From the NCBI RefSeq assembly GCF_042100115.1, contig NC_091275.1:1426001-1490000 (forward strand): a DNA stretch of 64,000 nt, written 5' to 3'. Source of the stretch: Alternaria dauci. Its lineage: Eukaryota; Ascomycota; Dothideomycetes; Pleosporales; Pleosporaceae. Both the position numbers and the translations under genes were made by a program. The notes under the pieces were generated by a model that made no database searches, was not told where the DNA came from, and saw nothing but the letters and a program-made list of their open reading frames with translations. Shown here piece by piece: positions 1 to 12,027 of this stretch. Each line of letters opens with the position of its first letter. Position 1 is the first letter of the stretch.

Positions 1-789
1 GGTGAGCGCGCGGGCGTCGACACCGTCGTCGAGCTACCAGAGACACTAGACGAGGAAGAGAGACAACGCGAAGAAGAGATGGAGTCTCTATACCAAATAC
101 GACTGGCACGGCGTATCGAAGCAGCGGATCGGGAAGCACGCCGGCAAGCGCGACGAGAGGCGCGCGCTCGTGGAGACGTCCAGGCACTCGCAGATATCCG
201 ACAACGGGCCGAAGAAGCTGCAGACCTCTCTGTATCACAAATGCTCATCGCTGAGCACCAGGCCAGAAATCGAAGCCGCGAACAACGGGTTTCTGCCGTG
301 GCTTATGGCGACCTCGGTGTTGCAAGGCACGACGGCACCCGACTAAGGGCCAATTCTTCAGAGAGCGACAACCGACCCCTCTTGGACTCCGCGGCCTCAT
401 TCTCGGGTCAAAGCCGTGGCCGCGACGCACACGCACGCGGTCTTTCCGTTACCTCTCTCGCACAATCAGTTGAATCCCACGCATCCGACGACTACGACTT
501 TGCAGACGCTTCGCGTTCAAACTCACACTCCACCGGTCCCAATAGCGAAGGATTCGAGGTTGTGCCGCTCAATCCGGAAAGGAGTTATAGTGGAAGCGGT
601 GGACCGTTGCCAGAGATTCCACGAGAAGATGCGCCTGCATACGAAGACCCGCCCAACTACGAGAGCCCTGTCGACACCAGGGCACCCCAGTTGCCTGCAC
701 TGAACCTGGATCTCGAAAGACTACCGAGCATCCAAGTCACAACGGAACCGACCCCTGTAGAAGGTCGAGCACCATCACCCCTAACATAA
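1..789 (+). CDS. 3' end of a disordered, PPxY-containing protein (5' truncated)
   Basis: The frame is open from the first base to a TAA at 787-789, so only the C-terminal 262 residues are here and the start lies upstream of the window. The first 80 residues are a highly charged Arg/Glu/Ala helix, probably coiled coil (REARRQARREARARGD). The rest is Ser/Pro-rich and looks disordered. Near the end, EDPPNYESP contains a PPxY motif (PPNY), preceded by a related PAY. PPxY motifs bind WW domains, for example those of Rsp5/Nedd4 ubiquitin ligases, and are common in fungal arrestin-like adaptors and membrane-protein tails. No catalytic domain is visible, so the family cannot be named from this fragment. 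The reading frame is certain; any role in ubiquitination is inference. Confidence 0.75.
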   Translation, partial: GERAGVDTVVELPETLDEEERQREEEMESLYQIRLARRIEAADREARRQARREARARGDVQALADIRQRAEEAADLSVSQMLIAEHQARNRSREQRVSAVAYGDLGVARHDGTRLRANSSESDNRPLLDSAASFSGQSRGRDAHARGLSVTSLAQSVESHASDDYDFADASRSNSHSTGPNSEGFEVVPLNPERSYSGSGGPLPEIPREDAPAYEDPPNYESPVDTRAPQLPALNLDLERLPSIQVTTEPTPVEGRAPSPLT

Positions 790-2623
790 ACTTCTCGCAT
801 ATTCTCGCATTTCCAGCCTCGTGCTACTGTACACATTTAAGCAAAGCCATTTCCAGCCATCTTCAAACAGCATTCATTGTTACTCATCAACGATTCTCAC
901 GAAGTCACCGCTGTTGGAACAGCGAGTTGTTGTTTCCACTGTTGCATTTACTCGGTTATTCTGGCGTGGCGCAATAGGCGCACTAGAGGGAGCATATATA
1001 TACATGGGTATCGCTCAGATCTTGAATGTCTAATTTCATCCTCACACGCATGTTTGCGTCATTGTGTCACGTAATCAACCTAGTATCGTGTAGGCAACGA
1101 TCGTGTACTGGCACTCGTTCTTTGCATAGTACAGATAACCCAGAGTTTTCGAGTTCCATATAGAACGGTCAACACCTGAGAAGCCATTCTATGCATCGAG
1201 ATCTTCCTGGACAGACAATACGGATTCCTTCAAAACCTCCAGTATCTCACACTCAGTAAATATGCGTCTCGTACAGAGATGATCCCATTACTGCCGATTC
1301 AGATGGTGGTAAAATGCTCAGCAATGAGCGACCTCAAAGAACTGGTGGTTGATGATCTTGGTTTGATCTTTCCCGGGTAAATGAAAGAATTCACACTAGA
1401 TACCTTTGGCATACGCCCAATCCACAGATCAATACGGGGATTCCACGACAAGCTCGAAGAAGCAGACAACAGGAGCGAAAGGCCACAAGCCAATCTCGCA
1501 ATCGTTACCATGTAATCAGAGACCAAAAAGGGAGAGCCAGATCAAATAATCACGTACGAATTGGATCCCATGGACACCACATTCTTCCGCTATGCTGCAA
1601 ATGAGCCCCCCAAATCGGATGTCACTTTTGAGGTACTCGGGCAGGTTTACATGAATTAACCTTGTACGCCAAAATATAGACCGAGCTGCACACACAGCAT
1701 GTCCGCCATAATCGTGTCGCTTTCCCCCCAAAGGACGCCTCCGAGAACCCATCTCGAAGACGAACTAGGAGATACCTGGTAAGAGCTCACCGAGAATCTT
1801 ACAGGTCATCAACTTTTCGGATGTCTCCGATGTCGTTCCTGTTATCGGCTCATACACGGTCGCCTAGAATACTTCGCCCCAGCCCTGACAGCCAACTCCT
1901 CACCTGCAGATATGTTGAACATGTTGGAGTTGTTTAATAAGACAACGTCTGTGTTCAGTAAGTCGCTGTGTCTGATACTGGATGTGATGTTGTGACTAGC
2001 ATCTGCTATTTCCGAGCTGTTATAGCATACCGTAAACTCATTCCCTATCTCTTCCGTTGATTCCTTTTGCCTGAAATCTTTTCCATATCATCTGACACAT
2101 CAAATTTTGAATGACTCTACTACCCATCCGCTAGCACCGGGCCTTCTTCACCAATATGGCCGAGAATCTCCGCGGTAATTAATGCTCAAATCGTCTCTGG
2201 TGGCAAGGTGCACGCATACTAGAAAATACGACTGGCTCAACAAGTAATGTAGAATAAGATAATAATAATGATAAAAGCAGCATCAATCTGAAGCTCAGAC
2301 ATATAGCTAGTACGATCGAGAGCTGAAAAGAACCGAAGGGGAAGTGATCCAGCGAAGGATAAAAAAGGTAGGAGTGACAAAAACAATCCATTGGGGGATT
2401 CAGAGAAACCGTGAAGCAGGAAGAGAAGAGCGAGGCCAAAAGTAAATGTCCTATCCTCGGCTTTGTGAAAAAAATGCCTCCCAGTTTGTGCCACTCAGCC
2501 TCCCATGAAGTCAATCGCAAACGCCAGAATATCGCTAAGCGCCGGAAGAAAGAAAAGAGTTTTGTCGAAGGGATGGGCAAGATTGAAGCAGTATCTGACG
2601 TCCCTAATAGGATATCTAGCGTT
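790..2623. other. Intergenic, no gene seen
   Basis: This 1.8 kb lies between two convergent genes. Frames on both strands are short and have no recognisable motif. The minus-strand frames near 2180-2580 lie in the 3' flank of the zinc-finger gene and look like chance. I see no tRNA-like or repeat structure. Confidence 0.5.
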
Positions 2624-4477
2624 TCAATGGCCAGAGTCGCTTACACGTCTTCTCCGCCCACGGCTACCACCTTCAGGTCGCTGAGCAAGGACGTCTCGGA
2701 GTTGAGGGTCATCTTTGTCTTTATCAGTGTGATGGACGCGCACGTGTCTGCAGCTTCTATTAGATTTGCTTAGGTTGAATTTAACAAGACGACGATACGC
2801 ACCTCTGCAGGTTGTCTGGCCTTGGGTACTTGTGTTCGCGGTCTGGACAGAACGGGCATACGTATCCAGGTGACTGATGCACGAGCCCGTGGCGTATCAT
2901 CTCATTCTTGCGTTTGAAACCTTTGCCACCCTCGCCTCGTGGACAGTCTTTGACTGGACAGTAATGTGGTCTGTTTGATGAATGCACATTGGTGTGCGAG
3001 CTGCACAAGTCAGCGCTCGGAGTTTTGACAATGCTAACCTAGAGAGTGAGACAACGTACTTGAGAAGGTATTGCGTCTGGAACGGAGCAGCAGTGCAGCC
3101 GGGATAGTCACACTTGAAACATCCTACGATATGAGGAGCTGAATGCTGCTGTAACCCAGAGTTCAATGGAGGTGGCAGCACTCTCGAAGCGAGCGCGCCA
3201 TCTAAACTCATATGTCGTTGCCTTGGTTCGATGGGTGTGGGTTGTGCACCAGGACTGAGGCCATCTGAGCTCTGATAGCTGTCACTTGTAGATGCGGAGT
3301 GCAAAGTGGCTGTGTAAGGACTGTTGTCTGAAGCTGCATGGGATGGTCTCCGCATATCCGTGCCAAATGCCCCTCCCCCTGAGGTGCGCAGGAACAGATC
3401 ACCTCGGTGTGGTATTTCATGGGCACTCATGGGCGAAGAGGCACTTAGTGGAGGAAATGGCGTTGCCGGAGAGTGAGAGCTGATGGATAGGGTACGCACT
3501 ATCGATGTTGGCGACTGCCCTACTGAAGACACGGATTGTCGGTGTGGAAAGCTGATGCTATTGGATCTGGTTGTTTCATGATCACTCGTTGCGGACCTCG
3601 CTATGTCGTCCATATGTCGAAATGAAGGTAGTTGCTGGCTGGGCGAACCTGCTGCTGCATCACGCGCAGGAGACGGCGCCTGTAACGCTGGCAGGGTATC
3701 TGCAGAAAGTCCCCCTCGTTGCGGAATCGTCAGTTGCCGTAGACCGGGAGATGTTGCTGAGTCATGTTCCTGAAAGAGACCGTTTGACAACTGGTTTGGT
3801 GGCTGCAATGACACGTTGGACAGTGCAGTTGAAATGGACGGCGTTCTATTTGTTCCATTTACATTAGATCGCACACCATTCGGTGCTGTGTGGACTGCGG
3901 ATGGTTGAGAGGTGCGCCTGTCTGCTGCTGCAAAGCCAAAAGGTCTAATGACTTCGTCCTCGATGACTGAGTCTCTGTGGCTAGCTGTCGCTTTCGGGTC
4001 GGGTGCTGAGGCAAGCACTTCTCGCAAAGTAGGTTGCTGGTTGGCAGGACGAGCAGTTGATGGCACTGACTGATCATGGTTGGGGAGGAGCCGGGCAGTT
4101 GCCGTGTTGAGAATTTCAGCGTCTGGCATCTCGTCATCCCCAGAGCCAGGCCCTGGATCAGAGTCGGAGTCGGAGTTCAGGGCCTGCTCGCTTGCTTTTT
4201 GGGCAATATCTGGGCGATTTGGGTCCATCTCACGAATGAGGACCCAATCTCCCTGGGTAGGTCGAGTTCGGATCTTGTGTGAATTAGATTTCTTTCGGTT
4301 GCGGGATCGAGATGGACTGACACTCTGGCGATTGGGTAGGTAGCGGAAGACTGGTGTGATCTGGGGTGGCGGCGTCGGAGATGGTGTTGCCTTTACAAAT
4401 CTGGCTTTCAAGAGGGGTGATTTTGGAAGGAATTCGTCGTCCTGGTAGTATTCTACGGATTGGATGGCGTCGAGCAT
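2624..4477 (-). CDS. C2H2 zinc-finger transcription factor, three exons
   Basis: Exons 4477-3060, 3000-2803 and 2747-2624 give 579 residues; both introns start GTACGT/GTGCGT and end in AG, and phases agree. Residues 1-450 are low-complexity Ser/Pro/Thr-rich. The C-terminus carries three C2H2-like fingers that become complete only after splicing. The first is CFKCDYPGC followed by SHTNVH across intron 1. The second is YCPVKDCPRGEGGKGF with IRHGLVH. The third is CPFCPDREHKYPRPDNLQR joined to HVRVHH across intron 2. A basic tail (SRGRRRR) follows and may help nuclear import or DNA contact. It is probably a nuclear DNA-binding regulator; target genes cannot be read from the sequence. The start is the first ATG of an open frame beginning MLDAIQSVEYYQDDE. 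An unseen 5' exon is possible. Confidence 0.85.
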
Positions 4478-4817
4478 TTGGGCAGCGGGTTCCGCGGGTC
4501 AGGAAGATGGTTATCGAGACGATGGGACAAAGGAACGACTATCCCAGCGACCGCTCAGCAAATGCGCCCAGAGAAAGGCCCAGACGGCGATGAAGAGAGC
4601 GCGTGGCACAGCAAGACCAGTCTTGAATAGCTGTCTGGAGGAGAGTCAGCAAGGCCATGGACTGCATTCTTCTCGCGACGATGGGAGAAGACGGGTGGAG
4701 CGCAGCAAGTCTGGCGGAATGGATACGATCAACAGAGACGAGAAAAGGCCAGGTGCCGTCGGAAGCGTGCCAGGCTAGAGAGGCTCGCACGGAGCGAACG
4801 GGGCAGGACAGGGGTGA

Positions 4818-5321
4818 CTATGTTGGAAAAGACGGGTTGTTGGTCATGGGAACTGGAATACAGCGAACGGTATCATGAGTCGCGAAATATATGTGGAGAT
4901 ATGATGCAAAGTAAAGACGCCAACGTTGAAGCGGCTCTGCGCGGTGAAAACATACCCGAGAGTGCCAGTGCGACGGCTCTTTTTCAGCCTCAAGGCGGTG
5001 TCGAAGGGCTCTGCCGATCGCAAACATCAACTCGCGCGGGCTGCGACAGGACAGGCTTCTGTTCACGAATGGCATAGATGATGGTAACAGTGTGCGAGCC
5101 CCGTCTGCCCTTGCGGCATGCAGGAAACGGATAGCTCTTGGGAGAGGGAGGGGTGGGGGGTGGACTGCGGCGGGTGAGGAGGCTGACTTGCGGGGGTTTG
5201 TTGTTGACTGGACGGTCTTGTCTGCGGACGCTCGCTGGAACAGGCGGAAGGCGGGTTGGGGGTTAGCGGTGCAAGATACAACAAGCAGCAGGGCAGCGAG
5301 GACGAGGGACAGGGCGTGCAA
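4818..5321 (-). CDS. Possible small secreted protein or upstream ORF in the zinc-finger gene leader
   Basis: A 167-codon frame begins MHALSLVLAALLLVVSCTA, which reads as a classical signal peptide with likely cleavage after about residue 19. The remainder is Pro/Arg-rich with no domain I recognise. It lies 340 bp upstream of the zinc-finger start on the same strand, so it may simply sit in that gene's long 5' leader. A GTATGT donor near 4965 and a TTCCAG acceptor near 4850 would suit an untranslated-region intron. The signal-peptide-like start is real in the sequence; whether it is translated is uncertain. Confidence 0.25.
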   Translation of the reverse strand: MHALSLVLAALLLVVSCTANPQPAFRLFQRASADKTVQSTTNPRKSASSPAAVHPPPLPLPRAIRFLHAARADGARTLLPSSMPFVNRSLSCRSPRELMFAIGRALRHRLEAEKEPSHWHSRVCFHRAEPLQRWRLYFASYLHIYFATHDTVRCIPVPMTNNPSFPT

Positions 5322-6253
5322 CTTGGGTTCTCCGCAAAAAGGACGACGGATCTAGAGGGACTCGAGACCTTGCGCCAGTCGCCCTCGTCTGGCTCCTCCT
5401 GCGAGCGAGGCGCAGCCGCAGCTTACCTAGAGGGCGAGCGAGCGAGGCTCTAATCCAATCCAATCCAATCCAGTTTTTATGAGGCTCCCGCCAAAGGCTC
5501 CATCCCCGCACAGAGAGCCGCTAGCTGCACTTGGACCCCACATGCACGTCCAGCTACTCCACGGGGGACCGACCGAGCCCAGCCCCGCCTCTTTCACGCC
5601 CAAAAAGCCTCCATCGGCCCTACTGCGACTTTTTGCTCCCTAGCCCGTCTCCCAAACTTCCTGAACCATTCTTCGACGGGCTTCGTGCCATTTCTCCCTC
5701 GCGGCCAAATTTGTCACAGTGGCCATTCGCCGAAACCCATGCGGCGTGGTCCCATGTTGCCCTGTTGCCCTGCTGCGGCCTGCTGTTCGCTTCACGCGCC
5801 GTACCTCGATTGAGCTACCCTTGTATATTAACTGCCCAGTCTCAACGCCAGGCTATGCTACAAAACCCTCCTGTTCTTTCTACCCGGACACCTGTCGACG
5901 ACATGTGCATGCGTGGCCGACTACAGCATGCACTCCACACCTACCCTACCCTCTCCTCCCACTGTCAAATGCAACCGCCCTATCGTACAGTCTTGTGCCG
6001 CACGCGCTCTTGTCTATTACTGTGCCGCTCAGAAATGCTCCAACAGAATTGTGACAGACACGCCCACCCCCACAGTCACTGCCAACCAGCGACTAACAAA
6101 ACATGCTCCTTGGTACATCAACGCCCCAAAACACGTCGTGGCTGATAAAGCTGTTGTTGGCGCCAGAAACGGCATCCCACCCATAAATCGTCCAATCCCA
6201 TTTTATCCCTCGCCCGTAATAACGCACATCGGCTAAGCACCTGCATGGTTCCA
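5322..6253. other. Intergenic, with a short TCCAA pentamer repeat
   Basis: The interval lies between the leader of the zinc-finger gene and the 3' end of the carrier gene. At 5453-5472 the pentamer ATCCA is repeated about four times in tandem. The plus-strand frames at 5531-6236 have no conserved features and overlap one another in different frames, so I treat them as chance. Confidence 0.5.
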
Positions 6254-8567
6254 TCACGCTTCCGGCTTCTTGCCGAATCCGGGAATCCCACTGAACTTGC
6301 TGCCGGCGGGCAACTTGGGTCGCCCAAAGTTCTCGTCCAGGTCGAGGATTACCTTGAGTGCGTTGCGGCTGCGCAGGTATGGCAGCGGCGCCGTCGCCTC
6401 TTCGAGGCCGACTGACGGCTCCAGGCTTGCAGAGTCATGGCTAGATCCTGGCATCGGCAGAGCTGTGAACATGTTAGTCGACCATGTGCGCAACAACACG
6501 TGTCGTGCAAAACTCACCTCGCTGTAAAACTTCATAACCAGCCAGCGTGAAACCGAACTGTGGAGATGATCGCATGATACGGGCCGGGCCACCCTTGAAG
6601 AACGCCTTGAAACCCTCTTCCTTGAAGATGGTTGTCGCCGCATGGCGAAGACCAGTGTATGCCACTTCGCCCTTTCGTGCCTCTACCTGTAACCTAGTCT
6701 TGATAACGTCGCACGGTGTGGTCAAATACGCTGCAGGCATACCAGCAATGGCACCAGCGCTCAGCATTTGTAGTACGCCCAGTGACTTCTGTGGGCTCTC
6801 GCCAAAGAAGTCTCTCTTCAGATGGCTGTAGGTGGGAAAGTAGATGGCAGAGAAGGGGACTGATGAATGGGTCAGCGACATCAACATGCAACAACGAGCA
6901 ATACGTACCGTCACGCAAAAGACACGCGCTAGCACCCTTGTAGAGGCCAACGAGACCCAGGTTGCGGACGATCCACATGGCGGACCGTCTGGGAACGCCC
7001 TCGACGTTCTTGGACAATTCACCCTGGATTTGTAACCGAATCTTGACAATCTCGAGGGGGTTTGTGAAGACCTAAACATGGCGTGTTAGCATTCATTGGT
7101 TGTTACCCGGAATCATCAAGGTAGGGGACAACGTACAACTTGGCAGGCACCAGCAGTGCCACCGGCAAGCATCTCGGCGGGAAACTTGATCTGGCCTGTT
7201 GCCTTGTCTGTCATCTTTCCGCGAACGAGGTCGTTGACGGTGAGCTTGATAGCTTTCTCCGGCGCTACACCAACAAGCTGAGGCAGGACGCCAGAGTAGA
7301 GGCCCTTGAAACCCTCATTTTTGATGACCTTCTTTGCACAGTCGAGCGAGTTCTTGTAGAGGACATGTCCAACACCTGAACTCCTCTGGTTCTGCATCCT
7401 CGTCTTGACCAAGTCAATGGGGTAGACCATGAAGGCACCAAAGGCACCGGCCAGCGAACCAAGGGCGAAGTGGTGGATCGACTCGAGAATGTCATGCCAT
7501 ATGGATTTTGTCGTCGCAAAGACCTTTTGGCCGGCGTCAGATATGCCGGCGGCCGCCAGAGACCCTGCCTTGTGCCATGATGGATCGAGGACGCGGGCAA
7601 AGTCTCGCAGACCGAGTCGCCCGGAAGCCTCGTCCAAACCAGCAAAGTGGAAGAGAATGTCTGCTTCCATGGGTGTGTAGAGGTTGAAGCGACTTATCCG
7701 CGCGGCCTCATTGAGGAAATCTGTGCGAGTGATCTTGCCGTCGGAGCTCTTCTGTGTGGCATTGCGGATGATGAGCTCGATCATGTCCATCTGCTGGATG
7801 ACGTTCTGGAAGGCGCGCACGTTGGCGTACGAGATCTTGCTGCCAACCGAGATGTTGCAGAGAGTGGGCAGGTTCTCGAGGAGGTAGTCGGAGAGCTTGT
7901 GGCTCGCAGTCTCGCGTATTATGCGCTGAAAGTGCTCGGGCTCGATGAAGCCGTCCTTGTTCTTGTCGAAATAGGTGAAGCCCTGTCGCACACGCTCTCC
8001 CTGCAGCCCTCGCAGCAGCTGGGCAAACTGGGGGTAGGTCATGGTGTGCCTGTGCTTCTTGGAGCCAATGTACAGCGAGGCCCAGCCGCCCTCCCAGTCA
8101 AAGGGCAGGCTGTCCTCGGTCTTGTGCGCCTTCCATGTCTCGTAGAAGTCGTCAAAGTTGATGTAGCCGGTGCGCCGCTTGTCGAAGAAGCGGAAGACGA
8201 CCTCGTACTCGGCGTCGGGTTTGGCGAGCAGGTTCTGGAAGACGGACCAGTCGTGGATGCTGACCTTGCCCTTCTGGTCGCGGTCGGCGACTTGGAAGAG
8301 GATGCCATACTGGTACCGCTTGATCTTGTGCTGGAGGCGGGCACGTCATTAGCTTGGATGACTCGACACGGTGCAGACAGCCCTGCTTACGTAGTCCTCG
8401 CCATCGGGCGCGACCGCTGTGATGAATTGGTCTTGGTCGAGATAGTACTCGCCTGACTCGTCCTTTTGGGCGTGTTTCATAAAGGCGGCGCGCGTGAGCT
8501 GCGACAGCTGCGGCTCGTCGGTAGTGCCCAGCAGCACCTCGCGCACTTCTTCCTTGACGGTCGCCAT
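6254..8567 (-). CDS. AGC1: Calcium-regulated mitochondrial aspartate/glutamate carrier (aralar/citrin type)
   Basis: Five exons (8567-8391, 8330-7137, 7071-6909, 6859-6518, 6462-6254) give 694 residues, the usual length of EF-hand aspartate/glutamate carriers. Residues 1-330 are an EF-hand regulatory region; the clearest loop is [13 protein letters not shown] and others are degenerate ([13 protein letters not shown]). Residues about 340-640 hold three mitochondrial-carrier repeats with signatures [22 protein letters not shown] and [11 protein letters not shown]. The protein sits in the inner mitochondrial membrane and exchanges matrix aspartate for cytosolic glutamate plus a proton, supporting the malate-aspartate shuttle. 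The calcium-sensing half is present here, whereas budding-yeast Agc1 lacks it. All introns are 49-65 bp with GT-AG ends and consistent phase. The start is the only ATG in the first open exon. Confidence 0.93.
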
Positions 8568-10116
8568 GGTGAGGGGATGACAGCAGCCCGGGCAGTTGGG
8601 GGTGCAATTGACCTGCGTGCGAAGGCCGTTGGGTCAGTTGAGGGAAGGTAGAGAGGGACACAGTATGGGGTAGGTCGGCCAACACGCCGTCGGTCGACAA
8701 CAGCTCGCGGGTGGGCAGCGAGCTCGGAGGTAAGCTAATTTTTAATTGCGAGCCATTGGCGGGGATCGGAGGAAACGTGGGGAAGGCGCGGCTGCGAACA
8801 ACGCCCTGAGCTACCTACTGCACATATCCAGAGGGAATGTCTTTGAGTCTCAGTGCCTGCTCTCTAGTCCAGTCTTGCTTTCACCCGATGCCTTGTCCAT
8901 GTTCACACACACGTACACACAAAGGCTCTTACCGCCTGCTTCCGCCTCATTCCCGCATTACCGGTTTCTCGACATCGCCTCATCGCCTGCAGCCCCTGTC
9001 AGATGTTATTAAGAGAATACTCTAATCAAGAGCCTCATGCGCCCATCGAGCCACGTACCGCTCTCCGGGGACAACTAATCAATCTAGCGCAAGGCCGAGT
9101 TCGATATCGCTGAGATGGTCGTCTACCCTGGATTGTTGCGCCTGTCGAGCTTTGCAGCGTCGCCTATTGCTCAGGCGCACGCGACCCTTTGCACTGCTTC
9201 TTGTAATCTTCCCTCGTTGGGGATGGAAGCATTCCAAGCAATATCAAGTCACCTTGTTCTACTCTGCGACATCGCTTTCACAAGCACCCGACACACCCGC
9301 TTCAGCCCGGCACTCGGATCACTAGTTCCATGTACATAGGCACCTCGGGAACTATGGCCAAGAACAGTCAGAATATGAGAGAAAGACGACCCTTTTAGCG
9401 AGCGCATCCTCAGCGCAGGCAAAGCTATCTCAATAGCCTTGAACAATATCCAAAACATTGCAGTGGGATTCCCACAAGGAAGGAGCCCCATAGCATGAGC
9501 TGGCCTGAGTCAGCTATGACGACACGGCCAAACATCGTTGCGCCGACTCCACCTGCACCTTCTCTCCAAGCCCACGTGACGTCTCCAATTTCGCAATCAC
9601 ATCCAGCATAGACGGCAGTGTCGCCGGGTGCTGACCATCTGACGTCGTGATTCCCTACATTCTAGGCACTGCCTTCCTATGGTGAATCCCGCCGTGCTGG
9701 AATACGGCCTCTCCCAACAGCTGTTCTGATTGACCCCACAACTGTGACCCCAATACGCGGCCGATTACAGACGCATCGGACCACGCGCGACCTTGAGAGC
9801 CAACCGCTTCGATGCGTGTCTGACGCGTACAGGCCTATTGGTAGAAAACTCACGCGCCCTGTCGTCTTCCAAGACGGAGACAAGAAAGCGTCGTAACTGG
9901 GCAATTCTCATGCACTTGGCGGACCCTCACCACAAGCAGGTACATGGTATCAGAATCGCGTTCCAATGGCCAAAATCAACATATCTGCGCTCCAACCCGT
10001 CACCAGATCCTCGGCACCCATCTTCCAGTATCTTGTCTGCTGGGCATGTCTTGCCATCCTAAGCCCGGCGTCAAGTCGACGCCCTGCCCTGCCATGTGCT
10101 ACGTACCTACGCGGGA
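8568..10116. other. Intergenic region between divergent carrier and phosphate symporter genes
   Basis: These 1.5 kb separate two divergent genes and must contain both promoters. Small frames are scattered on both strands without domain signals. Apart from the E-box and TATA-like element listed separately I see no structured element. Confidence 0.5.
9573..9578 (+). promoter_or_regulatory. CACGTG E-box upstream of the phosphate symporter
   Basis: A perfect palindromic CACGTG lies about 610 bp before the symporter start. Pho4 of yeast and NUC-1 of Neurospora bind this core at phosphate-starvation genes. A single hexamer can occur by chance, so regulation by such a factor is inference. Confidence 0.3.
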
Positions 10117-10124
10117 TATATAAG
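10117..10124 (+). promoter_or_regulatory. TATA-like box of the phosphate symporter gene
   Basis: TATATAAG lies 63 bp upstream of the start codon of the PHO89-like gene, a reasonable place for a core promoter in a gene with a short leader. Confidence 0.4.
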
Positions 10125-10186
10125 ATTGACCATGTTCTCGGGAACCAGGGTTCCGTCAAACACAGCTCTACGACTGCATACTCAAG

Positions 10187-12027
10187 ATGGCGCATCCAGC
10201 CACAGCCAAGTATGATTGGATTCTTGCAATCACCACCATTGCCTTCGTCTTCTCCGCCTTCGGAAACGGTGCCAACGACGTCGCCAACGCTTATGCTACC
10301 TCGGTCGCCGCTCGTACCTTGACCATGGTGCAGGTTGGCCCGCTTGCCGTAATGACAGAATTCATCGGTGCTGTCGCGCTTGGAGCTCGTGTGACCTCAA
10401 CCATCAAGAACGGCATCATCTCCATCGACCGTTTCATAGGCAATCCGGGTGCGCTCATGTTAGCAATGGGCTGTGCTGGTGAGTATTTCTACTCCGTACT
10501 GAGAGCTTTTGCTAAACATGAGCAGAGGTTGGCAGCGCCGTCTGGTTGATGCTTGCCACACATTGGGGAATGCCCGTGTCAACTACCCAGACAGTGGTTG
10601 GCGCTCTCATCGGAGCCGGATTTGCTAGCCAGGCTCCTGTCAAATGGGCCTGGGAGTCTGGCTCTGTATCACAAGTCGCTGCTTCTTGGGGCATCGCACC
10701 TTTGATTGCTGCTGCCTTCTCTGCCATTATCTTCGGCACCGTCAAGTACTCAGTTCTTGAGCGCAAAGATCCTTTTAAGCACGCCATGCAAATCATCCCC
10801 TTCTATTTCGCCATGACAGGAGCCATTCTAGCCCTGTTCATTGTCGTTGAAGCACCTACGGCACCATCTCTAGAAGAGTTTGGGGCCGGCAAGGCTGTTG
10901 GTATCATCCTAGGAGTATTCTTTGGATGCTTGATCATCTGCTATGTCTTCTTCATTCCGTTCTTCAAGCGCAAGCTTATCATGAAGGATCCCCGTGTTCG
11001 GATCTGGCACGTCATCTTGGGCCCCCTACTCCTCAAGGAGACTACCACTCTTTTCTGGCCAGGCAAGGGTAACGAATACGTCACCGATTACTACGAGGAT
11101 GCCTATGGCGAAGTTCATGCTGGAACCAACGCGAAGCAGGCTGTGACGAATTCGACCAACGACGATGAGATCAAGAAAGTTGATGCTGGATCCCCATCCG
11201 GCTCGGTCAAGAACACTGGCGTTCTCCCCGGCGACCCGGAGAAGACCAAGCTAGAGGAGAGTGTTAGTACGCCAGTCCGAAAACTGAAGAAGCCGGAACC
11301 TTACGAACGCTGGATTGTCCCCGTCAAGCATCTCTCATGGATCAACCCTCGGAAGTGGTGGGCATACACCAAGTTCGTCTTCCTCCGAGGTGTCATGTGC
11401 GACGTCATTACGCACGACAATGACCTTCTGCGCGCTATTCACTCCAAGGCCATCCGTTACGATATTCGCGTAGAGCATCTGTGGACGTACTGCCAAGTTG
11501 TTTCCGCTATGATGATGTCCATCGCTCACGGCTCCAATGATGTGGCCAACGCCGTCGGCCCATGGGCTGCGGTCTACCAGACATACCTGGCTGGGGAGGT
11601 TGCGACACGCTCGCCTACCCCCGTATGGTTCTTGGTCGTTGCCGGTCTCCTACTCGGTCTTGGTTTCTGGTTCTACGGATATCACATCGTCCGTGCACTT
11701 GGTAATAAGATCACTCAGATGTCGCCAACTCGTGGTTTCTCGGTCGAGTTGGGCGCTGCCATCACCGTTCTGCTCGCTTCTAGACTTGGGCTTCCAGTGT
11801 CAACAACTCAGTGCTTAACTGGTTCGGCGGTCGGAGTCGCCTTGATGAACTACGACCTTGGTGCCGTGAACTGGCGCCAACTAGCTTTCATCTTCTCAGG
11901 ATGGGTAATTTTACTCCCCTTTACTTTGATTTCTTATTTCTAACGACTTCAGGTCCTGACTCTACCCGTCGCCGGCCTTATCTCCGGCCTTCTTTGCCTC
12001 ATGGCACTCAACGCCCCCAGCTTCTAA
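10187..12027 (+). CDS. pho89: Sodium/phosphate symporter, PiT family (PHO89/PHO-4 type)
   Basis: Exons 10187-10478, 10526-11904 and 11953-12027 give 581 residues. Both halves carry the PiT signature: GNGANDVANAYATS near residue 27 and AHGSNDVANAVGPW near residue 430, and each half also has a PVSTTQ motif. About ten to twelve hydrophobic segments surround a hydrophilic central loop (about residues 290-390) rich in Lys, Glu and Ser, as in fungal PHO-4. The protein imports inorganic phosphate with sodium across the plasma membrane, mainly at alkaline pH or low phosphate. Both introns are 47-48 bp, and the last one adds a short final membrane segment ending NAPSF. A TATA-like element lies 63 bp upstream. 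The neighbouring antiporter and ENA ATPase also handle alkali cations. Confidence 0.94.

Noticed and set aside
7647..8456. 269-codon plus-strand frame inside the Asp/Glu carrier gene
   Set aside because: Val/Leu/Glu-rich antisense shadow of exon 2 of the carrier.
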